The notes beneath the pieces were generated by a model. That model did no database searches. It was not told the origin of the DNA and saw only the letters and a program-made list of their open reading frames with translations. From positions 21,325-85,324 of the forward strand of contig QEAR01000090.1 in NCBI GenBank assembly GCA_006535965.1: a stretch of DNA of 64,000 nucleotides, in the 5' to 3' direction. Position 1 is the first letter of the stretch. The number at the start of each line of letters is the position of its first letter. A program made the position numbers and the translations under genes. This document shows, one piece after another, positions 54,961 to 64,000 of this stretch. The stretch is from Spizellomyces sp. 'palustris' (Eukaryota; Chytridiomycota; Chytridiomycetes; Spizellomycetales; Spizellomycetaceae).

Positions 54961-57900
54961 TTACTGAGTATTTGCAACGGACATTGCTGCTGCGGCTACT
55001 GCAGCTGCGTTCTCCTCGTTTTTCTTCTTCACCCATACCTCATACTCCACTCGAATCCTTGCAGAGCGTAGCCGGGCATCAGAAATATCTTCCACCTCAG
55101 AACCGCCTTTGTCAGGAAGGAGCGGATTACTTTCCGCTCCTACGTTTGAGGGTGTTGGTATATTGCTGCCTTGCCCCATATGATTCAGCTCCTTTTCAGG
55201 TTGTACAGTTTCCTGCCTCTGAACACCGCGTTTTCTACTAGGGTCGCGACCATGCTCTACGCCTGCTGCCCGCAAGTCTCTGTCCAAAGAGTCAATTAGG
55301 GAACCCGCTTCTCGTAGGTCGCGGTCCAGGTTTGCTAGCACGGAACGTTGCCGGTCGGGTGCTCCACGTGGTTTACGGAACACGGCAGGAAGTTTACTTA
55401 AAAGAGAGGTGCATGCCTAAGGATAAGGTGGGATTCTAGGAAGTTGTTTGCATTGTTACCTTCTGCTCGTGTCAGCTGCCTCGGAATTTGATTCCGGTGG
55501 ACGATCCGCTGTTTTGCTGGTTCTGCTGATTGATGAGCCTTGATTACTATACCATTAGCCACACACACTATGCTGACCTTTTTTCGGCAGTTAGGGTAGC
55601 ATCCTTTGCTTTGCTCCGGGCCGCAGTCGTCGTTCTACAGTGCGCATAATTAATCATCGAGGAAGAGTATGCAGAGGGCAGGTAGACTATCATTACCGGG
55701 TGTAATTTTCAGTGTGCTCTGGTTTCTGCTCTGTTGCTGGTTTAGACTTGGAGGCCGTGACTGGCTTTCGCTACAGGATGGCAACAGTTCTCAAGCAAGC
55801 GATGCAATATAGGAAAAGATTGGGTCCCGCATGAATACCTTTGCTTCCACAACTAATGGTGGCTTCGTTGATTTTGCCTCTGGTCCTTTGACATCGTGGT
55901 TTCTACGGGGGGATTGATCGGCCTGACTCCTGACCGGACTCTCAGTCCCTCTAACCGGCGACTCTGATGCTATTCCCGTTCGTTTGCTTCCCTGGTTCAT
56001 CCTAAGCACCCTCCTTGCTGCACTCTTAAAGCTCCTACGTTCCCTCCCTCGTACGGGCGAACCCTCATCCTCTTCTCCAGCCAAACCACCAAATTGATTC
56101 CTTAAATGCGTGAACTGCTGTCTCATTGCTTCAGCGTCCCGATCCATCTTTTGCTTGGCCTTGGACTCCCGCTCTAGCTGTTTTAACATTGACGAAATGG
56201 TCTCCTCCATTTTGCGTTTTTCAGCATCAGCTTCTTTTAGTTTCTTCCGGAGAAACAGCATGTCGTTTGTGCGCTGATAAGTAGATCCCGAAGGACTCTC
56301 TTTTCTATGGGCTACGGGATGTGGATGATTGGACAATCATTGTCAATACATATCAGAATGAGTTGCACCGCACCCGACATTATTTCTCACAGTAATACGT
56401 ACGCTTGGATTCAAATTCTTTGATACGTGCAGCTAGTACCCTGTTCTCTTCCTGCAACTTTTGATATTTGTCTCTCTCAAGTTTAAGAGTTTTTGTGAAC
56501 TGGTATCGAAGATTGAGGTTTGCCTGCAAATGCAGGGATGATTTTAGTCGCAAAGGTGAGATCCATTAGTGCCGTCTTCACCAACCTCAACGGACGTCGG
56601 GACTGTGCTGGTAATCTTGGGTAAAGGCTTTGCCCTCTCAACTTCCCTAGCCACTCTCTTTTTCAAAGAGGTTACCTGCCGATGTAGGTCAGTCTTTTCT
56701 CCTCGGAGTTTTCTGATCTCTGCCTCCTCATCGTTCAGCTTTGAACTCAGTATCTGTATTTTCTCATCTTGAGGTATACTCGGGTCGGCTACAATTGCCT
56801 CACTACCTCGCCGCCGCGGTTGTGTGGAGCACAACTTTGCCGCTTCAACTTCTGCCGCTAACGTCTGAAGGGTCCTCAGCAATGTTTCCATTGTACGTCC
56901 CGCAGACTTTTTCTGGGTTCGTGCACGGAGGATGGGAATTGTTGACTTTCTGAACGTAACTCGTCGTTGTGCTGATCCTCGTGGTCGGTTTCGTCTTGAG
57001 CGGGATGGAGGTGTGCGTTGTGGTGTTCGTGGTGGGCTCTGGGAACTAAGACCGGGGGCAGTGTCCTTTGCTGTTACTTGTGGTGCCTGTTTGCCCTTCA
57101 TAAATTTTGATTTGGGTTGGCGGGATTGAGGGATTTGAGATGCATCTGCTGTCTGCGGATCTTTTGAAGATGTTGCATTCTCCTTCGTATTCGAAGGGGC
57201 GGGTGTTGGAAGTTGCTTTGTGTTGTCAGAGACCTGCATAAGTTCTTTGGGCGTACCTGTCTCCCCTGGAATATCGGTCATTTTAGAACTCGCTGGCAGT
57301 TCTACTTCATCTGGGAAGGCTCCAGCATCTGAGAGAGGTGTCCGTGAATTCCCACCACGGTCTCCGCTAAGCGGGGCCTTTCCCTGGTCAGACCGGGCAC
57401 CACTTTGCCCACCTTTTGATTTTGATGGTTGTGGAGACATTTGCCCTTGTTCTCTCACCACTGGTTGTTCCACGGATTTGATTCCGATTGTGTTCGTTAG
57501 GTCTTTCTGGTTGGCAGGCTGTATGGGCGCATCTCCTATTTCAGGTTTGATTGGACCTTCCTCGCTGGGAGGTCGATTCTCTTTGTGCATCTCTATCGTT
57601 CGAATTGGTCTGACATCATGCGCGGATTTGACTGCTCTTTCATCTTGCCGGAGTACATCTCGGTCGCTGGAGTCAGGTTGAGGTAGTCTGTTATCCTCTG
57701 TCCCTGGGATGGTCAGCTCCTCATTCGCAGGCGGAATTGAAGTGCTGTCCGTGATTGATCTGGTCTCGCCATCGAATCCAGGTCTCTCGTTGACTGCGAG
57801 GGTACTCGCAGTAGGTGTTTTGTCTGACTCTGCGGTTTTCTTTCCTTTGCTTTTGAACAAGGAAAAGCCCTTTGATGCTTTGCTTTGCGTCCCCGCTGAG

Positions 57901-58199
57901 TAATAAGTAGTGCATAATGAATGAGGTTAGCATTTGTTTGTTCACGCCGCCGAGTACTCACGCATACCTGACGGCCCCGGTTCTGGTGTGGGGACCTGAT
58001 CATCGCCGCCAACGAGGTCGCCTGTTCACATGAGTGAATCCTTTTTGCTTTTCGTGGGTTGGTAACGTCCTCTAGACCAACCTTGCTTTAGATCTTCCGG
58101 ATCTTCCTTCTCTGCTCTCTGTTTGGCCTTCTTTCCCTTTTTCTGAACTTTCTGCTGTTCGTCGGGGACATTCGCCCCATTTTCTTCCTTTCCTCGCAT
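54961..58199 (-). CDS. Large disordered coiled-coil protein, unknown function
   Basis: Start MRGKEENGANVPDEQQKVQ at 58199, followed by Lys-rich sequence, then GDDQVPTPEPGPS and a 400-residue disordered Ser/Pro/Thr-rich exon (57860-56544) with SPPRTPQRTPPSRSRRNRPR. Its end is coiled coil (TMETLLRTLQTLAAEVEAAK, IQILSSKLNDEEAEIRKLRG). Further exons continue the coil (FTKTLKLERDKYQKLQ region near 56480; LRKKLKEADAEKRKMEETIS and SKAKQKMDRDAEAMRQQFTH near 56200). The last exon contains a repeated phrase (LANLDRDLREAG, then DSLDRDLRAAGVE) and ends AAAMSVANTQ. No family is recognised. Basic disordered regions next to coiled coil suggest a cytoskeletal or scaffold protein, but that is only a composition argument. 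It is convergent with the KH gene, 192 bp between the stops. Confidence 0.7.
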
Positions 58200-59166
58200 G
58201 ACAACTTTGGTGAAGTCAAAGTGCTAATGGCTCTATAATCAACAGCTGTTGCCAAAATCAGAAAATGCGGGCACTGATCTATGACAAGCAGCAGTCACCC
58301 TGTGTGTGCTAAAAATATTGCCAAGATCATCTTTTTATGTCATTTGACAAAGCATACTGTATTCATATTGGTTGACGGACCGGCGGAGAATTAAGCGAAT
58401 ATGTTTTGACCCCCAATTGAAACGGATCTATGAGGATATCGTGGTGCTATTTTATTCCTTTGGGAGGGGGTAGCTGCAGCTTTTGCAACGGATTGGTTCG
58501 AAACCTTTTTATTGAAATGCTATACTGTTGAATGCCTGCCAATTTGGACTAGCTTGTTGTGACCGTACATCAAGGTATCTCAATTGTGATGTTCTCATCC
58601 TTTATCTTTTTGCAGGACATTGTTCATCAAGGTTGCCTTGCGATGATTCGTCGTGCCGAACATGAAGATAGGTTAAGCCAAATCGATCTACCATAACAAG
58701 TCCGTCCACCTTGGCCTGAAGCGGGCAGCAAAGCTTTGGCGGGCTTGGGTTGCGCTATGATTAGGTCATCCACCACCACAAGTGGCATTAACTCAATCTG
58801 GAAACCAGGGAAGATCTCCAGGGCATTTGCTGCTAGTCGGGAATGTTTTGGTCTCCCGGGTTTCTTTCGCCCGCCAAGCTTTACATGGTGTCTGCTCCGA
58901 GTTTCAAGCGTAAGTCGGTTACAAGTTTGGTGCTTGTTATTTAGTCCAAAAGCAAGTTATTTCCGTGTATCAACGGGGCGTCAAAGATCCAACCGTGAGA
59001 CAGGTCGGACACAAGAGGACGTTCAACTACTGAAGCGGTAAAGACTTGTAGCTAGATTCCGAAGAAAATATCGTTTTGTACATGGAGGGTTCACAGCACA
59101 GCCGCTGAAGCACGTTTCCCTGCTGGTAACTATCTCCAGTGTCTGACCAGTGGAAAACACGTTCTA
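58200..59166. other. Intergenic, no gene seen
   Basis: About 1 kb upstream of the coiled-coil gene. It is AT-rich, with several short frames and no domain. A plus-strand frame at 58736-59041 lacks any family feature. Confidence 0.4.
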
Positions 59167-59656
59167 CTAAAGATGCGCGCTGCGCATGGCAGCTTTTTCC
59201 GCGCATTCCGCCTGCGTGCTTTGCCACATGGCATCTGTAAAGATAGAGTACATGTCATCAAACTCGCTGGATAGGTTGGTAAACATGAGTTGCTGCTGGT
59301 CATTTGAGGCGATTTGGTCTGGAACTCCTTGTCAGCGCCCTTTTTATCATGCCCGTGTTCCCCCAATTGTTAGGAAAGAGGATCTTTTCCCATTTTGCGC
59401 GCCAAAGCCTCTTGGTATCTCGCAGCTTGTGGTGCAAAAGCGAGTCGGCCAAGGCGGCCCGCCACCGATTAGACATGCTCCACTTGCCATGTTTTCTGGC
59501 ATCACGCTCCAAATTCCTTGCGCACTTACTAGTCATTTGTTCTTGGGCGGGAAACCTAGTCCTGTTCTGCACGATAAGGGCGCCATGAGGCTGAATTTCC
59601 TTTTATCTGACGAGATCAATAATGTCCGATGGTCCCGGACAGTCACTTTCCGACAT
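59167..59656 (-). CDS. Possible small spliced gene, unknown function
   Basis: The last exon (about 59304-59167, minus) reads QIASNDQQQLMFTNLSSEFD and DDMYSIFTDAMWQSTQAECA, ending RSAHL and TAG. It has clearly protein-like composition and hydrophobic spacing of a helical bundle. It is preceded by a good acceptor (gttccag). A strong donor (GTAAGT) lies about 200 nt upstream, after VQNRTRFPAQEQMT. ATG at 59656 would give MSESDCPGPSDIIDL, but joining it to the next piece needs a very short (about 21 nt) intron or a different first exon, so the 5' end is unresolved. Expected product is only 75-90 residues. It may be a small complex subunit. I cannot name it. Confidence 0.38.
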
Positions 59657-60691
59657 CTTGGCACTACATTCTGTTAATCTTACGATGAATTAAAACATGC
59701 CCAAAAGCGTTCAACAATGTAAGGAAGTGGAGACATTACAATCGCCCCCAAAAAGGTCCAGATTCATCATCGTGCACATCATTGTGACCCATGACCACCA
59801 AGATCTTTTGCCAATCTGCTCCCTTCTTCTCCCTTTGGCTTCCCTGAACCCTTTTGCGGCAGGGCGCCCACGACAGCATTAGAGCGCACAGAGCGTTCTT
59901 TGCTCTCGGCCCCATGACCATCCAGGGTGTGACGTCGCCAAACCTACTCGCTTGTAATGAAAATGGGGAAGGGACAATGTATCGGCTGAAGGGATCAATG
60001 CTTGTTTGTCCAACCCTTTTTTTTGATGCCCGGCGCCCCCCCTTCATCCTCCTTGCATTTCGCCTGAAATCCACCACCACCACAACCACCCAAGCCATCG
60101 CCATCCCAGCACACAAAACACCACAAAAACCTCCGTGCACAACACCCGCCAAGGGGAGGGCGGACGGCCAGCGCGTGGAAGACGCGATGGACCAATGAAG
60201 CGATACCCATGCCATTCCATGGGCCCTCCCTTTCATAGTTACGTGATGAAAGGGACAAGAATTACCGTGGTCTCGGTCGTGCCAGGCCCTTCGAGGACGG
60301 GATCACACTGGCACACCTCCTGCGAGCGGAACAAACCAACTGACGTTCTCCCCCAAGATCGAGTGTCTCCTTGGGCTGCCCACCGAAGCGACAAAAGGTG
60401 GTTGAAAAAGGCTCTAGAGATAGACTTGTCGCCCTGTTGTCTCCCCTACAGTTTTATCGTCGTTTCGGCGATCAGTCGTTTGGTTGGTCGATCGCGTTTG
60501 CTCGACTTTTCGGATAACTACTACGACCGCCATCTCTTAGTTTCTTTCTTGGTTGTCTCCGGGCCCCCTGTCCTTTTGTGTTCAAAAGGGCTGCGTGTGT
60601 CTAGTTTGCTTTCAAAGGCATAAATATAGCGTTTGACCTTTAGAGTTCCCCCGTCTCGCTTGCATCTTTGGCGTGTCTCGCCACAAAAGCT
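59657..60691. other. Long upstream region of the homeobox gene
   Basis: About 1 kb with no supported gene. Open frames here are produced by C/A-rich and pyrimidine-rich tracts, such as the CCA/CAC repeats near 60070-60095. Together with the TATA box this is probably the promoter and regulatory region of the homeobox gene. Confidence 0.45.
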
Positions 60692-60699
60692 TATATAAA
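60692..60699 (+). promoter_or_regulatory. TATA box of the homeobox gene
   Basis: TATATAAA begins 38 bases before the start codon at 60730. This spacing implies a very short 5' untranslated region, or translation from this ATG only when transcription starts in the last few bases before it. A second AT-rich motif (cataaatata) lies near 60617. Confidence 0.6.
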
Positions 60700-60729
60700 C
60701 GGCGAATTTCAGCCGATCCTTATTTACAA

Positions 60730-62194
60730 ATGGATAACATGACGACAGAACATCCCATCGAGTACGAAGATTTCCCATACGGCCTCGACCACCACCCCAA
60801 AGTTTGGGAGCAGTACTTTCAACTCCCCCCTCCCACCTACAGTCAGGAATCATCCGCACCCTCTAGTCAAGAAGGGAAGAAGCGCACGCGACGCGTTCTT
60901 AATCCGCAGCAGCAGCAAATCCTAGAAGACCTGTTCACTCAGATCCCGAACCCTGACACGAAGCTACGTGCCAACCTCGCCGCCCAGCTTGATCTTCCTG
61001 CGCGCAATATTCAAGTCTGGTTTCAAAACCGGAGAGCCAAATTCCGACGTCATACACTTGCCATTGAAGCCGACGAAAAAGAGTCCGCACACGGTGTCTC
61101 GGGCGATGATACGGCAGCATCTGCGACAGAGAGCATGGATGAGAAATCCTCCGTTTCCCCACCTCTATCGGGGAAAGGTCGTCGTACTCGCCGTGCTGCC
61201 TCTCGGCCGTACCAAACCGGTACGAGAGCAGGCGGAAAATCCCGGAAGGGGACCAAGGCGATTCCGTACCCTAGTCCCAACATGTGCGATGCTTTCACGT
61301 ATGGTGTGCCTGGTGCCTTGGTGCCGTGCCATCATCTTCACTATGACTGTCCTTCCGTTCTTGACGTCCGCACTCCCACTGCCGACTGTGATTGCATTCA
61401 GTATGGTATGTTGATCCATGTTTTCACAACTATGCAGCAAGTCACCTGATGCAGAACTTGCTTTAGACCCGTATGTGGCAATGAGCCCAATAGATGATAC
61501 AGGACTTTTACCCCAGGCGGCTTGCCTCTCTTCGTACTACATGCACTACGGCTATATTCCTGATAGCCCACCTCTGGACAGCATCTCGCCTTTGCCATTG
61601 GAGGAGAGCGAGGCTATGCAAATGGGGGACAACATTGTCGCAATGACAACCAGTCCACAGATGGAAACAGCTCATGCGGCCAATGGCGTAGAGGTGCAAG
61701 ACTCTGATAATGGCCACCTTTCCGACCAGCATTCGAGATCAATATCACCAGCTTGTCCATCATCAGAGGACGGTAGCACTGCTGCCGCCTCCCAACGAGC
61801 CGAATCAATGGTGCCCATGTTCAGTCAAGACTCTGCATCATGCCAATCCCCTAGTGCTGAACAGTCTTCCGCTGACCCTGACGCTTACCTCCAAGCAATC
61901 TACGGAAACATGTCCGCACATGGCCATTATGACTGCCCGTCTGTCTACCACAACCCTGGTTATTTTATCGCCCCGCAATCCAGCAATGCCGCCGCGCCAC
62001 CTTGCGTCCTCACACGATCCCAAAGTTTCCACGAGTACGCTCACCCGGACATGCACCGACCCGCCGCACTTCGGCGGAGACACTCGATAGCCACGTTTGA
62101 TCCCAGCGTTTCCACGACATGGCCGGGTGTGAATATGAGCGCGTTGGACTTTGTCGATCCCAGCATGCCGCTTGCATTCTACCCGTATCTGTAA
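60730..62194 (+). CDS. Homeodomain transcription factor
   Basis: Start MDNMTTEHPIEYEDFPYGLD at 60730; TAA at 62192-62194. The homeodomain spans about residues 54-112: KKRTRRVLNPQQQQILEDLF, TQIPNPDTKLRANLAAQLDL and NIQVWFQNRRAKFRR (recognition helix with the invariant W, F, N and R). It has 60 residues with no loop insertion, so it is a typical rather than a TALE homeodomain, closest in style to fungal Hoy1/Yox1/Pho2 types. One intron (about 61408-61454) joins ADCDCIQY to ELALDPYVAMSPIDD. The remainder is Ser/Pro/His-rich with two similar motifs (HYDCPSV at about residues 216 and 400). These are likely activation or repression segments. Target genes are unknown. Confidence 0.9.
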
Positions 62195-64000
62195 AACGGC
62201 ATACATACGTTTTTGTCTTTCAATGTACATAGAACGTCGCTCTACGAAAGCAGCACTTACAGGCGACAAAGTATTACCGCCCACTAGAAGAAGATGACAT
62301 TCTCGAGACGGTCGCTCGGTTTTGTGAAAGTCCCGTAATGTCTTTTTCATTCTCTTTTTTTTTTTTATTCCCCCCCTTCTCCCATATTTATGAGTGGTGG
62401 AGTGAATTGTTTGTAAATAATCTCGTGAACTACGAATAACGGTTTGGAGAAAAGTCTAGATTCGTAGCCTCTTAGTTTTAGGGCTCCTTTAGTCCGTTAA
62501 AGGTCACTGTTGACCTGAGATGAGTGGCATAGGAAGTGTTGTCGTCAAATAGTTCTACTTTTGCTTTTTATAAATACACTTTGGTTTCAATGTATGCTGC
62601 CTTCTTTACTAGCTAAATGAAATAAACTACAGCATTTTAAAGAACAAAAGCACGTCCAAGACGTTATTTCGAGTGATCCGCTTTATTCTTCTGCCAAGAC
62701 CTCTGTGCTTGGCGCTGGTTATCACTATGCACGGAAGAGCATGGTTGTGTGGAAAATACGTGTTTCCGAATGTTTATACTCGGCGCACCCTTCAACTGTA
62801 TACTGGACTTTGAACTCATCTCGCGATCTTGAAGAATCCAACATATGTATGGCTGCCACCTTTGCTCCAAAAAAACAGTTGACTACAAAAAAACAGTGAT
62901 GGAAAACCCAGAACCCGTAACGTCACTTTATGGCATGGCGTAAGCAGTCCGTAGACAGCAACAACAATTTTAGCGAGACGGAAAAAGCTTTAACAAGGAC
63001 TACGCCCAAAACGACGTAACGGCGCGGGCCTGCAGTTGCCTTCGCGAGTAGATGGCCAACAATTTGGGAAAGTCGTATGGGGATCCCGGGGCCATGGGGC
63101 AAAGTGGGACACCACCACGTGTGGGAGACCAATGACGATATTCCACGCTGTCGGTGGATACGGCTTGCCTTCCCGCATTTGCATTCGTTGTAAGCTACCG
63201 AGGATCCCCATGTCAAACCCTTCTACTGCTAACCTTTTCAATGCCGTGGAGTTGGTCTGCGATACTCTTATATGACGTTGCATATCCAAATTACATCAAC
63301 CCACTCTCGGCTGATTCCTAAACGTTTGAAACATCTCGCCAATTCATTCCATAACTGAAATCATGGGGCACCCATTGGCGAGATGAATGTCCTCGTCGGC
63401 TTTGATACAAACGTTGAACATATGAAAAAAGGACCGACATCAATGAATCCCAGTAGTTTACTGACCAAATGCAGGTACGATAGCATGCAGACATGTAATT
63501 CAATAGTAGAACAAAAAGTTCCACCAGCAAAAAGGTAACAGAACGATGTATGTCCTCATCACACACCCAACTTTATATCTCACGCATCTCATCGATGCAT
63601 ATTCCTTCTGTGAGCATGTCTCGATCATCTCAACCAGAATCCAGTACATCAGGAAACAGGAAAGACCATACATTAAGCAGTGCCAAACCCCGAAAGGGGA
63701 CCCCAAGGCCATTATATTCACGCAGCGTAAAAATGTGTTGACGCAAAAAGACACAATGATCCAATACATGGAAAAAACAACCGCCCAAAACTTTTACGTG
63801 CAACCAAAAGATTCCACCTGCCAATCACCGCCAGATACTAGCACACCAGGTACATGTAACTCCGCTCCGGTGGGTCTATCACACACATCCTCTAACTTGG
63901 TTTTTTCATCTCCTCGCAGTAGCAACGGGACATTGCAAAATACCCACCACTAGATAGTCGATATGCAGGACGAGCCAGTGTGGCTTCCCCAGCTGCGCCG
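62195..64000. other. Terminal stretch without a supported gene
   Basis: The first part is the 3' end of the homeobox gene, including a T-run and C-run near 62349-62378. Later frames (for example plus 63546-63953, 135 codons, Thr/Ser-rich) lack domains or start context and are contradicted by overlapping minus frames. The last 50 bases read openly on the minus strand and could be the 3' end of a gene lying beyond the window. Confidence 0.4.

Noticed and set aside
59736-60258. Minus-strand frame of 166 codons and overlapping frames
   Set aside because: Created by repeated CCA/GTG tracts in the homeobox upstream region; composition is not protein-like.
63546-63953. 135-codon plus-strand frame near the window end
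   Set aside because: Thr/Ser/Pro-rich without hydrophobic pattern, domain or neighbouring exon; contradicted by minus frames.

Overview
The window is nuclear DNA of a fungus with compact, intron-rich genes; introns are mostly about 40-150 nt with GT..AG ends. The gene set is fungal: MET2-type homoserine O-acetyltransferase, YAK1, a Ste50-like SAM protein, a PX-BAR sorting nexin and a Dpp1-type lipid phosphatase. Two genes point to a zoosporic (flagellated, chytrid-type) fungus rather than a yeast or mushroom: a myosin with two MyTH4-FERM cassettes (20769-28770, minus) and a lebercilin-like ciliary coiled-coil protein (40637-43338, minus). I cannot name the species.

Layout: SAM adaptor (-), RNF5/RNF185-like RING E3 (+), Rad26/CSB repair ATPase (-), four-RRM protein (+), peroxisomal 2,4-dienoyl-CoA reductase (+), MET2 (-), sorting nexin (+), MED18 (-), an unrecognised three-exon-plus protein with paired CxxC motifs (+), Siw14-like phosphatase (+), MyTH4-FERM myosin (-), lipid phosphate phosphatase (-), YAK1 (+), lebercilin-like protein (-). 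Strands alternate almost throughout. Several divergent pairs share 150-350 bp promoters, and several convergent pairs are separated by only 50-150 bp.

From about 43.7 to 48.0 kb the pattern breaks. A 25-N assembly gap sits exactly at the centre of a 43-nt inverted repeat. It is followed by about 3.5 kb of degenerate, frameshifted minus-strand coding sequence, including a MYND zinc-finger gene broken by single-base indels. This is the one accessory or decayed region of the window.

Normal gene order resumes with a D-serine dehydratase/D-threonine aldolase-like enzyme (+), malonyl-CoA decarboxylase (-), a KH-domain protein (+), a long coiled-coil protein (-), a possible small spliced gene (-) and a homeobox transcription factor (+) with a clear TATA box. 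The last 1.8 kb has no gene I can support.

Functionally, two enzymes end in peroxisomal targeting tripeptides (SKL on the dienoyl-CoA reductase, AKL on malonyl-CoA decarboxylase), consistent with peroxisomal fatty-acid metabolism. Otherwise the genes are housekeeping or regulatory, with no metabolic cluster. Most exon joins below were inferred by eye from splice sites and family similarity, so gene ends are firmer than internal boundaries.
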